This document shows positions 1 to 6,864 of a stretch of 12,705 nucleotides of DNA, piece after piece (position 1 is the first letter of the stretch; each line of letters starts with the position of its first letter). The stretch covers positions 1 to 12,705 of the forward strand of contig DOUO01000028.1 of the NCBI GenBank assembly GCA_003520555.1, in the 5' to 3' direction. The position numbers and the translations under genes were made by a program. The notes under the pieces are model-generated. The model was not told the origin of the DNA. It did not search any database and worked only from the letters and a program-made list of their open reading frames with translations. The DNA comes from Oscillospiraceae bacterium (lineage in GTDB: Bacteria; Bacillota; Clostridia; Oscillospirales; Acutalibacteraceae).

Positions 1-150
1 TCACTTTCTTTAGGAAAAGATATCATCGGCGCGACGGGCTGAAAACGCTGTACGATTGAAACATAGTCGCTCTTCGTTTCGGCTCTTCCTCGAACTCCCT
101 TTTTTCGCTGCCGGCGGCGGTCGTTCTCGTCACAAATCCCTTCGGATACT
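1..150 (-). repeat. Probable interspersed repeat with a relic coding frame, cut by the window edge
   Basis: No credible gene start lies here, but the minus strand has an open frame of about 46 codons from about 150 down to a TGA at 22-24. It reads KYPKGFVTRTT, then a charged stretch, then ATMFQSYSVFSPSRR. After the TGA the same frame continues as YLFLKKV to the window edge. I recall peptides of the type YSVFSPSRRYLFLKKV recurring as small hypothetical ORFs in Oscillospiraceae genomes, often beside RNA genes. That is memory, not a search. This copy appears interrupted in frame by the stop codon. The frame has no ribosome binding site and directly abuts the tRNA trailer hairpin. I read it as a non-coding interspersed repeat rather than a gene. 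The left boundary is outside the window. Confidence 0.45.
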
Positions 151-160
151 TAGCGAACAA

Positions 161-196
161 TAAAACAGGGATACCCGGTTGGGTATCCCTGTTTTA
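161..196 (-). terminator. Trailer hairpin/terminator of the tRNA-Arg gene
   Basis: A perfect 16-bp inverted repeat (161-176 with 181-196, 4-nt loop GGTT on the plus strand) directly abuts the encoded CCA end of the tRNA. Reading minus, the 3' arm ends in TGTTTTA followed by TTG, so a short U-rich stretch follows the GC-rich core. It probably terminates the tRNA transcript and protects the trailer before CCA-end processing. The U-tract is mostly inside the stem, so efficiency as an intrinsic terminator is uncertain. Confidence 0.7.
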
Positions 197-273
197 TGGT
201 CCGCCCGAAGGGATTTGAACCCCCGTTCTCCGGAATCGGAATCCGTTGCGTTATCCAACTGCGCCACGGGCGG
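197..273 (-). tRNA. tRNA-Arg (anticodon CCG), CCA encoded
   Basis: Reading minus, a full cloverleaf folds. The acceptor stem CCGCCCG pairs perfectly with CGGGCGG, followed by discriminator A and an encoded CCA (197-199). The D arm contains AGTTGGAT. The anticodon loop is TTCCGAT, giving anticodon CCG for the arginine codon CGG. The T arm contains GGTTCAAAT. Two oddities: the first acceptor pair is C1-G72 instead of the usual G1-C72, and the top anticodon-stem pair is A27/G43, a mismatch. The remaining stems are sound, so the gene is probably functional. A sigma-A promoter lies just upstream and a hairpin just downstream. Confidence 0.93.
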
Positions 274-291
274 AAATATTGTTGCTTGTTT

Positions 292-320
292 ATTATACTA
301 TATCCGCGTATTTTAAGCAA
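292..320 (-). promoter_or_regulatory. Promoter of the tRNA-Arg gene
   Basis: On the minus strand, -35 TTGCTT (315-320) and -10 TATAAT (292-297) are separated by exactly 17 bp, placing the start about 11 nt before the mature tRNA end. It begins just after the stop codon of the lipoprotein gene, and no terminator lies between them. Read-through from the upstream operon is therefore possible. Confidence 0.7.
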
Positions 321-331
321 GCAAAAATTGT

Positions 332-1078
332 CTATTCAAGTGTGATTTTTATAATTACGTTAAACTCGCCCTTGCCTACGCTGGCAAATTCACGGCAGAT
401 TGCGCAGAAATTTCCCGCGCCGTCAAAAAACAGGCTGCTGTTTTCTATGTTTTCACTGCTCAGCGTTTTTTCGTAATTGATGTAGTAATCGTCCTTAAAA
501 TTATCGTATTTGAATTTTGAAACGTAATCGCTTTCAAGCGCGTTGTAAACAGCACGGTTGATTTCCGATGCATCACGCTTCATGTACCGCGCGATTCCGT
601 TGTTGTCAAACTGTACGTTTTTTTCAACATTGTAGTTATAAACGCTGTAATCAACGGTGTGGTCGGCTGAGGTGCGTGTTATTATCACGGTCAGCACAAT
701 GTCGTTTAAATAGCTTTCATAGCTTATGCTGCTGATTTCCGGCGTTTTGCCATTGTCAACGGCGCTCTGCGCGTTCTCAAAATCCTTTTCATATGTTTTA
801 ATTATTTCCGAGTTGATTTTCTTTGCCGAATCCGAACCGGGAGTAAGCATAGGAATTTTGTATTGCGTTTTTTCCTTTGCGCCCGATTTTTCTGTTGCCT
901 CAAAGGTTTCTTCCTTTGCGGTTTTTACATACTTTGCCGCTCCGCTTGGTTCTGTGGGCGGTTCTGTTGTCGGGTCGGTCACGATTTGATAATACTCCTG
1001 CTTTGAGCTTTCCTGCTGTGAGCATGAGCACAAAGCCGCGCAGACAATCAGCGCGGCGGCTATTATTTTTTCCTTCAT
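332..1078 (-). CDS. Lipoprotein with DUF4163/DUF3298-like (PdaC/RsiV-type) domain
   Basis: A 248-residue predicted exported lipoprotein. The N-terminus is a short basic start, a hydrophobic run (about 5-16) and a lipobox L16-C-S-C19. A Thr/Pro/Glu-rich linker follows (about 33-65). The body resembles the DUF4163-DUF3298 pair found in PdaC and RsiV. It has an opening strand with KIPML (74-78), a helix of the type that pairs with KKINSEI (86-92), central strands (about 118-135), and a C-terminal strand ending in GEFNVIIKI (237-245). These folds sit outside the membrane and are linked to cell-wall sensing or modification, but no catalytic domain is visible here. The start is fixed by GGAGG five bases before the ATG. 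It lies 15 bp downstream of the PHP phosphatase gene, so they probably share a transcript. The domain call is from pattern memory. Confidence 0.75.
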   Translation of the reverse strand: MKEKIIAAALIVCAALCSCSQQESSKQEYYQIVTDPTTEPPTEPSGAAKYVKTAKEETFEATEKSGAKEKTQYKIPMLTPGSDSAKKINSEIIKTYEKDFENAQSAVDNGKTPEISSISYESYLNDIVLTVIITRTSADHTVDYSVYNYNVEKNVQFDNNGIARYMKRDASEINRAVYNALESDYVSKFKYDNFKDDYYINYEKTLSSENIENSSLFFDGAGNFCAICREFASVGKGEFNVIIKITLE

Positions 1079-1093
1079 ATAACCTCCGAAACC

Positions 1094-1876
1094 CTACGGC
1101 TTTAAAAGCTTTATTTCGTCAAAATCCGCAGGCGCGATTCCAAGCTCCTTAAGCTCGGTTAAACATTCGTTGTACGCGCCGAGCGTTTTAAGCGCTTCCG
1201 GACTGTGCGCGTCAAAGCCCAAAACAGTTTTGTTTCCCGTTTCGGCGGCAATCCTCCAGAATTCGGGATTCGGGTAGCATTTATTATTGGTATGTCCCAA
1301 AATATTGTACTCAAGCGGAATGTCCTGTTTTTTGCAGTAATCGCAAAGCCGTTTTATCTGCTTGCGGTAAAATGTTAAATCACCGCTGTAGTTCACGGTG
1401 TCAGGGTGCGCGATATAGGTGAATTTTCCCGTGCCGAGACCTTCAATTACCTGATTGACATAGCTTTCAAGGAAGCTTTCGCCGCGTTCACCGCGCGGTG
1501 TGTAATATGTACGCTCGTCGTATTCGTTACCCACAAAATGCTGTCCCATAATCATGTAGTCAAATTCAAACGGCTTAATAAATTCAATCAGACGGTCAAA
1601 GCATATAGGATAATATTCGGTTTCAAAACCGAGAAGAATATTAATGTCGTCCGCATATTCCTTTTGAAGCCTGCGCACGCTGTTGACATAATCTTCGCAA
1701 AGCTCCGGCCGCATGCGGAAACGGCTGTAGTAATCCGTTACCGGAAAAAACTGCGGACAGTGGTCGGCAAAGCCAAGCGTTTTTATTCCGGATTTAATCG
1801 CGGCTTCAACATATTCTCTGTCCTCGCCTGACGCGTGGTTGCAGCGCTTTGTGTGTGTGTGTAAATTGTAAAGCAT
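1094..1876 (-). CDS. PHP-family phosphatase, histidinol-phosphatase-like (HisJ/HisK type)
   Basis: A 260-residue protein, the usual size for the HisK/HisJ type of histidinol-phosphate phosphatase. These enzymes release phosphate from L-histidinol phosphate in histidine synthesis. PHP metal-site residues are visible in order: H6-T-H8 near the N-terminus, H14, D38-H39, E85 (in GFETE), H113 (in MGQHF), H157 (in IAHPD) and D222-A-H224 (in GFDAH). This is the complete PHP set for a trinuclear metal centre in a TIM-like barrel in the cytoplasm. No other his gene is nearby, so the true substrate may be another phosphate ester. The ATG is preceded by GAAGGTC at good spacing and by a strong promoter. 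The following lipoprotein gene starts 15 bp after its stop. Fold assignment is firm; substrate is inferred. Confidence 0.88.
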   Translation of the reverse strand: MLYNLHTHTKRCNHASGEDREYVEAAIKSGIKTLGFADHCPQFFPVTDYYSRFRMRPELCEDYVNSVRRLQKEYADDINILLGFETEYYPICFDRLIEFIKPFEFDYMIMGQHFVGNEYDERTYYTPRGERGESFLESYVNQVIEGLGTGKFTYIAHPDTVNYSGDLTFYRKQIKRLCDYCKKQDIPLEYNILGHTNNKCYPNPEFWRIAAETGNKTVLGFDAHSPEALKTLGAYNECLTELKELGIAPADFDEIKLLKP

Positions 1877-1913
1877 AATCTGACCTTCAAAAAATGATAA
1901 TAATTCCGAATAT

Positions 1914-1942
1914 ATTATAATATAAAATTAACATAAATGCAA
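1914..1942 (-). promoter_or_regulatory. Promoter of the PHP phosphatase-lipoprotein operon
   Basis: Minus strand: -35 TTGCAT (1937-1942), 17-bp spacer, -10 TATAAT (1914-1919). It lies about 40 bp upstream of the phosphatase start. It nearly abuts the plus-strand promoter, so the 138-bp gap is a divergent promoter region. Confidence 0.75.
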
Positions 1943-1950
1943 TAAAGGAC

Positions 1951-1979
1951 TTTACCTTTAAGCAAATATGCGCTATAAT
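1951..1979 (+). promoter_or_regulatory. Promoter of the C_GCAxxG_C_C gene
   Basis: Plus strand: -10 TATAAT (1974-1979) with a weak -35 TTTACC (1951-1956) at 17-bp spacing, placing the start about 30 bp before the ATG at 2015. Confidence 0.55.
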
Positions 1980-2014
1980 AAAGAAAATAGTTACTATAAA
2001 GGCAGTGAGAGATT

Positions 2015-2401
2015 ATGCGAAAAACAGAAAAATCCGAAAATGCCGTTTGTTATAAGCACAACGGAATGAACTGCTGTCAAGCGGTAATTGCGGCATACGC
2101 CGACGAACTCGGGCTTGACATGGAAACCGTAAAAAAACTCGGCTCGGCGTTCGGCATGGGTATGGGAAATATGAGCGGAAACTGCGGAGCGCTTGTAGGC
2201 GCGCAGATTGTGCTTGGAATGCGTGAATATTCCGGTAGGCCGATTTCCGCCAAGGCAAGAAGCCTTTACGCTCAGTTTGTCGGCAAATGCGGCGCTTCAA
2301 CCTGCATTGACATCAAGGGCGTTACCACCGGCAGAGTGCTTTGCTCATGCGACGACTGTGTGGCAAACGCCGTTGATATTCTTGAGGAAATGGCGCAATA
2401 A
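2015..2401 (+). CDS. C_GCAxxG_C_C family redox-type protein
   Basis: A 128-residue cytoplasmic protein of the C_GCAxxG_C_C family (PF09719), small proteins with conserved cysteines thought to bind a cofactor or act in redox chemistry; no reaction is established. The family landmarks are visible: C20-C21 in the first helix, a Gly/Met-rich segment (43-52), the motif around C57-G58-A59, C92 and C97, and the trio C110, C112, C115 near the C-terminus. No signal peptide is present. The ATG follows a purine-rich GTGAGAGA segment, a modest binding site, but the length and cysteine layout fit the family. The next gene starts 86 bp downstream on the same strand, after only a weak promoter candidate (TACAAT at 2448-2453), so co-transcription is possible. 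Confidence 0.85.
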   Translation: MRKTEKSENAVCYKHNGMNCCQAVIAAYADELGLDMETVKKLGSAFGMGMGNMSGNCGALVGAQIVLGMREYSGRPISAKARSLYAQFVGKCGASTCIDIKGVTTGRVLCSCDDCVANAVDILEEMAQ

Positions 2402-2487
2402 TATAAACATTTTTCCGTTTTCGGTAGCAACCCGGCGCTAACTGTGATACAATGTTATCATAAACTTCATATGGTAAAGGTGATTTT

Positions 2488-3303
2488 ATGAACCGTATTA
2501 TTTTAATGATAGTATTGCTTATCGCGGTGTTCGCTTCGGGTTTTTTGCTTGTTTCGCTTTTTCGCAGGCTTTTTCACAAGCGGCTTTCAAAGCCTGTCTA
2601 CGCGCTTTTAAGCGTTGCGCTCAGCCTGGTAATTGCCGTTTCGGGTTTTATTGTTTATTTGAATATTCACTATGAAGCCGAGTCTGCCGCGGTTGAAGTC
2701 TTTTCAAACGGAAGCGCCGTACACGCGGAAAAAACAGAATTCGGATATGTGTTTGACGGAAAGGGCAGTGAAACGGCGCTGGTATTCTATCCGGGCGCAA
2801 AGGTTGACAGCGAGGCGTACGCTCCGCTTATGCAAAAAATCGCGGCTCGCGGAGTTGACTGCTTTTTGCTCAATGTGCCCTTCGGAATGGCTTTGTTTGA
2901 CATGAACGCCGCCGACGCGGTTTTGAAAAAATATGATTACAGGCATTGGATGATATCCGGACATTCAATGGGCGGCGTAGCAGCCTCGTCATACGTAAGC
3001 TCTCACCACGGCGCGGCCGACGCGTTGGTATTGCTTGCCTCTTATCCGTCGCAAAAAATTGAAAACACGGTTGACGTGCTTTCAATCTACGGAAGCAACG
3101 ACAAAGTTCTCAACATGGAAGCGTATAATAATTCCGCTTCGAACCTCCCTGAAAAATCCGAAGAATTTATAATCAAGGGCGGAAACCACGCCGGTTTCGG
3201 AAACTACGGCGAACAAAGCGGAGACGGCAAAGCCGATATCACAAACGAAGCCCAGCAGCGCCGGACCGCTGAAAAAATTGCGGAGCTTGCAGGCAAATTC
3301 TAA
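2488..3303 (+). CDS. Membrane-anchored alpha/beta hydrolase
   Basis: A 271-residue serine hydrolase with its catalytic domain probably outside the membrane. Two hydrophobic segments (about 4-24 and 38-58), separated by a basic loop, precede the hydrolase domain (about 70-271). The YPGAKVDSEAYAPL segment (101-114) is typical of the Abhydrolase_5-like (PF12695) subgroup. The nucleophile elbow G158-H-S160-M-G-G is canonical. The acid is probably D205 (in YGSNDKV) and the histidine H234 (in GGNHAGFG). The substrate is unknown; relatives are usually annotated only as alpha/beta hydrolases. The start is supported by AAAGGTG seven bases upstream of the ATG. The gene ends at a bidirectional terminator facing the galactokinase gene. 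Hydrolase identity is firm; topology is predicted. Confidence 0.87.
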   Translation: MNRIILMIVLLIAVFASGFLLVSLFRRLFHKRLSKPVYALLSVALSLVIAVSGFIVYLNIHYEAESAAVEVFSNGSAVHAEKTEFGYVFDGKGSETALVFYPGAKVDSEAYAPLMQKIAARGVDCFLLNVPFGMALFDMNAADAVLKKYDYRHWMISGHSMGGVAASSYVSSHHGAADALVLLASYPSQKIENTVDVLSIYGSNDKVLNMEAYNNSASNLPEKSEEFIIKGGNHAGFGNYGEQSGDGKADITNEAQQRRTAEKIAELAGKF

Positions 3304-3356
3304 AAGCTTAACCGCCGGTATAATGCGCGGAAACGGTAACGCGTACAATGAAAAAC

Positions 3357-3395
3357 ACCTCCTATGGCAGAAGTAAACGAACTGCCGTAGGAGGT
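3357..3395. terminator. Bidirectional intrinsic terminator
   Basis: A 14-bp stem (3357-3370 with 3382-3395, one G-U pair, 11-nt loop) lies between the converging hydrolase and galactokinase genes. A TTTTG run follows the plus-strand arm and five T residues follow on the minus strand, so it can stop transcription from both sides. Confidence 0.85.
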
Positions 3396-3407
3396 TTTGT
3401 ATTTATG

Positions 3408-4682
3408 TCATTTAATTTCAACGCCGCCCGCAGGACGGATTTTCAGTATTTTACAGCTTCCTTCACCAAACACCTTATCAATTGCCTCAACATAATCCGG
3501 CGTTTGTTCTTTAGGTACAATTGCCTGAATCGTGCCTGCAAAGCCGCCGCCGTGAACGCGCGCCGCGGCATTTTTGCCAAGCGCAAGCCTGCTTATCATC
3601 AGAGCGACGGGAATAGCCTGCTCCCGTGGCTTTTTAGTTGAGTATAAGTTTTGCAAAAGGCTCTCGGAAGAAGAAGCCGATTGCCTGTACAGCTCAAAAA
3701 ACTTCGGTAAATCTCCGCTTTCAAGCGCTTTTGCCTCCAGCACGGCGCGGCGGTTCTCGCCGAAGAAGTGCGCGGCTCTCATCACCGCGCGGTCGCCGCA
3801 AATTTCCCTGAGCTTCGGGATTTCATTGTAAAAATCATCCTCGGCCACATCCCTGAGCACGTCTCTGCCGAAATATGCCGCAACGCTTTTCATCTCTCCG
3901 GGAACTGCCGTGTAGTCATCGGTTAAATCACTGTGACTGCCGTGGGTGTCTGTTATGCAAAGGCAAAACCCCGCTCGCTCAAAGTCAAAGTCAAACCGTT
4001 TCACAAGCGGATTAGCGGTGTTTTCAAAATCAATAAATACAAATCCGCCCTCACAGCACACAAGCTGGTCAAGCAAACCGCTTGCCTTGCCGAAGTACAC
4101 GTTTTCGGCAAACTGACCGAGCTTTGCAAGCTCTGCCGCTGCCGCCTTGCCGTCGTTATATTTGATATTAATTATTGTGCCGATAAGCGTTTCAAACGCC
4201 GCTGAGGATGACAGACCGCTGCCGCCCGTGACATTTGACGAAACGTAAGCGTCAAAGCCTTCTGCCTTTACCCCGAGCCCGGCAAACCCTGACGCGACTC
4301 CGCGGATTATTGCGGCGGTGCGTCCCTTTTCATCCTCGTGTACGGTTAAATCCTCAAGCGCGACTTCGCACAGCCCGTAGCCCTCGGAATATACGCGGAT
4401 AATGTTTTCGTCATGGAAGGCAACAACCGCCGCGGCGTCCAAATTAATTGCCGCGCCCAGTGCGCAGCCGCGCTGATGGTCGGTGTGGTTTCCGCCTATT
4501 TCCGAACGCCCCGGAGCCGAAAAAATACGCACGTCGGTTCTGCTCGGAAATCGCCTCGAAAATTCGTTGAGTATGTTAATATATCGCTGCTGTTGATAAC
4601 AAGCATCTTCGCCGTAAAGCTTTTCCAAAGCGCCGTCAAGCAATCCGTTTTTAAACCGATTTTTGAACTCGTTAATATTCAT
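3408..4682 (-). CDS. galK: Galactokinase (GHMP kinase family)
   Basis: A 424-residue cytoplasmic kinase that phosphorylates galactose at C1 using ATP, the entry step of the Leloir pathway. The galactokinase signature is the clostridial variant, APGRSEIGGNHTDHQ (56-70). The ATP-binding GHMP loop is GGSGLSSSAA (153-162), the probable catalytic Asp is D205 in GLLDQ (202-206), and the C-terminal GHMP motif is RVHGGGFAGT (375-384). The protein is slightly longer than the usual 380-400 residues, mainly because of an N-terminal extension of about 45 residues. The start is supported by AGGGTG six bases before the ATG. The gene stands alone: no galT or galE lies in the window. The LysR gene lies upstream on the same strand, with a 204-bp gap that holds its own promoter-like site and an inverted repeat. 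Confidence 0.93.
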   Translation of the reverse strand: MNINEFKNRFKNGLLDGALEKLYGEDACYQQQRYINILNEFSRRFPSRTDVRIFSAPGRSEIGGNHTDHQRGCALGAAINLDAAAVVAFHDENIIRVYSEGYGLCEVALEDLTVHEDEKGRTAAIIRGVASGFAGLGVKAEGFDAYVSSNVTGGSGLSSSAAFETLIGTIINIKYNDGKAAAAELAKLGQFAENVYFGKASGLLDQLVCCEGGFVFIDFENTANPLVKRFDFDFERAGFCLCITDTHGSHSDLTDDYTAVPGEMKSVAAYFGRDVLRDVAEDDFYNEIPKLREICGDRAVMRAAHFFGENRRAVLEAKALESGDLPKFFELYRQSASSSESLLQNLYSTKKPREQAIPVALMISRLALGKNAAARVHGGGFAGTIQAIVPKEQTPDYVEAIDKVFGEGSCKILKIRPAGGVEIK

Positions 4683-4765
4683 AGCATCACCCTGAGTTTA
4701 ATTATGAAATAATCAGCCACCGCTCTTGTCGCAAAGCGGCAAATCGAGCGGGCAATATAGATTTG

Positions 4766-4825
4766 TATAATAAACGCAAAACGCGACTTTAATTACACAA
4801 AAACAGTTTTTCTGCGTTTATTGTA
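4766..4825. promoter_or_regulatory. Inverted pair of 13-bp elements at the likely galK promoter
   Basis: TATAATAAACGCA on the plus strand (4766-4778) and TACAATAAACGCA on the minus strand (4813-4825) are inverted copies, 12 of 13 identical, 34 bp apart. The minus-strand copy contains the best galK -10 (TACAAT, 4820-4825) preceded by TG and one base, an extended -10; no good -35 is visible. The pair may be operator half-sites for a looping or roadblock regulator. The 204-bp gap between lysR and galK otherwise shows only a weak hairpin (CCGAT/ATCGG near 4855-4867). Confidence 0.5.
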
Positions 4826-4886
4826 TCATACGGTTAAATTTCCGTCCGTAAATACCGATAACATCGGAATATTTGTGATGATAAAA

Positions 4887-5750
4887 TTATTCTTTGTTTA
4901 TAAGATAATCCAAAAACAGCTTTGCCGCCTGAGACTGAATTTGGTCGCGTTTCCATATCAAGGTGGGCTGAACGGAAATCTCGGGTGACAGCGGACGAAA
5001 ACACAGCTTTGAATTTTCGGATGTGTCAATCAGCTTGTTAAAGGAAATTGCCACGCCTATTCCGTCCTCAACCATCAAAGAGGCGTTGTACAGCAAATTG
5101 TACGTTGCCGCCACATAAAGCTTTTGAGCCTGAGCTCCGCTGAAAACCGAAAGTCCGTTGGCGCGTGAAACAATCAGCGGTTGACCGCGTAAATCCTTTA
5201 CGGTCAGGCTTTCCTTCGCGGCAAGCTCGCTGTCCTTGCGCATTATAACGCCGAAAATTTCCTTTTCCTCAAGGGAAAAGTGGTGATACGTTTCCCTGTC
5301 AAAGTCGGTGAAAATAAGCGCGAAATCCAGCAGTCCGCGGTCAAGCTTGTCTTTTAAATCCTCGGTGTCTCCGCTTATTATGTTCAGGCGGATGTTCGGG
5401 TAGCTTTCTTTAAGCCGATAAAACACCTTGGTTACGCGGTGCATTGAATACGATTCGCCCGCGCCAATGTTCAAGCTGCCCGAAATGTTGTTTTTTACAC
5501 CGGAAATCTCGTTGCCCGTAAGCTCAACAAGCTGCATTATTTCGCTTGCCCTCTTGCGGAGAACCAGGCCTTCCTCCGTAAGCTCAATGCGGCGGCTGCC
5601 GCGCGTAAACAGCGTTACTCCGAGCTCGTCCTCCAAATCCCTGAGCTGTCGGGAAAGCGAAGGCTGTGAAAGATTAAGAGACTGAGCCGCCGCTGAAATA
5701 TTGCCCTCGCGCGTTACCGCCAAAAAATACTGCAATACCCTGAACTCCAT
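4887..5750 (-). CDS. LysR-family transcriptional regulator
   Basis: A 287-residue LTTR of typical length. The N-terminal winged helix-turn-helix (1-60) carries the family hallmarks FLAVTREGNISAAAQSL (9-25) and SQPSLSRQLRDLEDELG (28-44), followed by the LFTRG wing. A linker helix leads to a periplasmic-binding-protein-like effector domain (about 90-287). The effector cannot be read from sequence. The start is supported by GGGGTG six bases before the ATG. The gene is divergent from the esterase-acetyltransferase-hydrolase-cyclophilin operon, and the shared gap holds a T-N11-A palindrome overlapping its own -35 box. It therefore most likely represses itself and activates that operon in response to a small ligand. 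Galactokinase lies downstream on the same strand but has separate signals. Confidence 0.92.
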   Translation of the reverse strand: MEFRVLQYFLAVTREGNISAAAQSLNLSQPSLSRQLRDLEDELGVTLFTRGSRRIELTEEGLVLRKRASEIMQLVELTGNEISGVKNNISGSLNIGAGESYSMHRVTKVFYRLKESYPNIRLNIISGDTEDLKDKLDRGLLDFALIFTDFDRETYHHFSLEEKEIFGVIMRKDSELAAKESLTVKDLRGQPLIVSRANGLSVFSGAQAQKLYVAATYNLLYNASLMVEDGIGVAISFNKLIDTSENSKLCFRPLSPEISVQPTLIWKRDQIQSQAAKLFLDYLINKE

Positions 5751-5767
5751 GTTATCACCCCGCTTTG

Positions 5768-5796
5768 ATTATATCATGTTAATGTATGCTTGTAAA
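5768..5796 (-). promoter_or_regulatory. Promoter of the lysR gene
   Basis: Minus strand: -35 TTTACA (5791-5796), 17-bp spacer, -10 TATAAT (5768-5773). The -35 lies wholly inside the 17-bp palindrome 5785-5801, so a regulator bound there would block RNA polymerase at this promoter. Confidence 0.75.
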
Positions 5797-5801
5797 GCAT
5801 A
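5785..5801. promoter_or_regulatory. LysR-type operator (palindrome with T-N11-A)
   Basis: TATGCTT-GTA-AAGCATA is a perfect 7-bp inverted repeat with a 3-bp spacer; the inner T5787 to A5799 is exactly T-N11-A, the LTTR consensus. Its centre lies about 66 bp upstream of the predicted operon start, the usual place of the LTTR recognition site. It covers the lysR -35 box, as in autorepressed LysR systems. Confidence 0.75.
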
Positions 5802-5823
5802 GTGTTGTATTTAATATAAGTAT

Positions 5824-5852
5824 TTGCTATTTTGATAATTATCATTTATAAT
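5824..5852 (+). promoter_or_regulatory. Promoter of the esterase operon, with an internal 12-bp palindrome
   Basis: Plus strand: -35 TTGCTA (5824-5829), 17-bp spacer, -10 TATAAT (5847-5852). The spacer contains the perfect palindrome TGATAATTATCA (5833-5844). This could be the LTTR activation site, which normally lies near the -35, or a site for another repressor. The half-site TGATAAT resembles a Fur box, but the spacing is not that of a standard 7-1-7 Fur site. Confidence 0.65.
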
Positions 5853-5881
5853 ATTGATATAACAAGGACGGAGGTGCCTTT

Positions 5882-6856
5882 ATGAAAAGAAAAATAATTC
5901 TCCCGGCAGCCGCGGTGTTGGCGTGTACAATCGTCTTATCAGCCTGCGCCGCCCCTCAAAGCAGTCAAAACCGGACTATACAATCGTCGCAAAGCTCCGC
6001 TACGGTTTCGGAAGCGGAATTTAATCCTTACGGCGTTGAAAACCGCTATGATATAGGAAATGAAATGTTTGAAAAACGCGGAGACGTGGACTACGGTACC
6101 GTTGAAAAGGACGTTGTATATTACTCAAAAACAGCGGGCGACAACAAGCAGTGCAACGTGCTTCTGCCCGCGGGCTATGACAAAAACAAGGAATACCCGG
6201 TTATGTATGTTTTTCACGGCTTCGGAGGCAGTCATAATAATCAAATAGACGACGATTCTTACCTTACGCTGCTTTATGGAAACATGCTCCACGACGGTCT
6301 TACGGTACAGCAGATTATTGTAAACGTCGATATGTATACCGATAAGCAGGCGGACAAGGAAAGCAAAAGCGAGGAGGAGCTGCGTTATATTTACGACAAG
6401 GCGGTTGACGATGTCGCGCTTGACCTGATGCCGTTTATCGAGGAGCGCTACGCGGTAAAAAAAGGCAGGCTTAACGCCGCGATTGCCGGAATGTCGGAGG
6501 GCGGCGCAAAATCGCTCTGCACCGGCTTTAAGTGGCTTGACAAATTCGGTTATATAGCGTCCTTCGCTCCCGACACGAACGTTATTGCCATAGGCGAAAA
6601 TTATATGGACAGCTTTTGGACAGTGCCGTATTTCAAGGACGGTTTCCCAAAGCCCTCAAAAGCCGACACGCCGCGTTATCTTTATATGACGGTAGGCAGC
6701 AAAGACCCGTGGAACATACAAGGCACGCTGTTTTACCGCGACGAGCTCAACAAAATGGGCGTAAAAAGCCAAACCGACTACGTTGAAGGCTACGGTCACG
6801 ACTACAAGTTCTGGCGGCAGTGCTTTTACAACTTCCTGACCAAGGATTTCAGATAG
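5882..6856 (+). CDS. Lipoprotein esterase of the CE1/feruloyl-esterase-like family
   Basis: A 324-residue predicted surface lipoprotein with an esterase domain (PF00756-like, esterase D/CE1 fold). The signal peptide ends in lipobox L19-S-A-C22, followed by a Ser/Gln-rich linker (23-45). The domain (about 70-324) shows the oxyanion strand VFHGFGG (110-116), the nucleophile elbow G203-M-S205-E-G-G, the probable acid D275 (in VGSKDPW) and the histidine H306 (in GYGHDYKFW), so the triad is complete. Relatives remove feruloyl or acetyl groups from plant polysaccharides or hydrolyse siderophores; the substrate here is unknown. The ATG follows a strong GGAGGTG. It heads the LysR-divergent operon, and the acetyltransferase ribosome binding site overlaps its stop codon. 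Surface de-acylation of a glycan is a plausible role. Confidence 0.87.
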   Translation: MKRKIILPAAAVLACTIVLSACAAPQSSQNRTIQSSQSSATVSEAEFNPYGVENRYDIGNEMFEKRGDVDYGTVEKDVVYYSKTAGDNKQCNVLLPAGYDKNKEYPVMYVFHGFGGSHNNQIDDDSYLTLLYGNMLHDGLTVQQIIVNVDMYTDKQADKESKSEEELRYIYDKAVDDVALDLMPFIEERYAVKKGRLNAAIAGMSEGGAKSLCTGFKWLDKFGYIASFAPDTNVIAIGENYMDSFWTVPYFKDGFPKPSKADTPRYLYMTVGSKDPWNIQGTLFYRDELNKMGVKSQTDYVEGYGHDYKFWRQCFYNFLTKDFR

Positions 6857-6864
6857 GAGAAGCG

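Noticed and set aside
1-273. Integration site of a mobile element at the tRNA-Arg gene
   Set aside because: No integrase and no direct repeat of the tRNA 3' end in the same orientation is visible in the window; only an inverted 13-mer is present.
3348-3641. Plus-strand open frame beginning inside the bidirectional terminator
   Set aside because: It starts next to the terminator stem and runs antisense through galK, with no domain.
6820-6864. Longer start for the acetyltransferase gene
   Set aside because: It overlaps the end of the esterase gene and lacks a ribosome binding site; ATG 6865 has AGGAG and matches the family's N-terminus.
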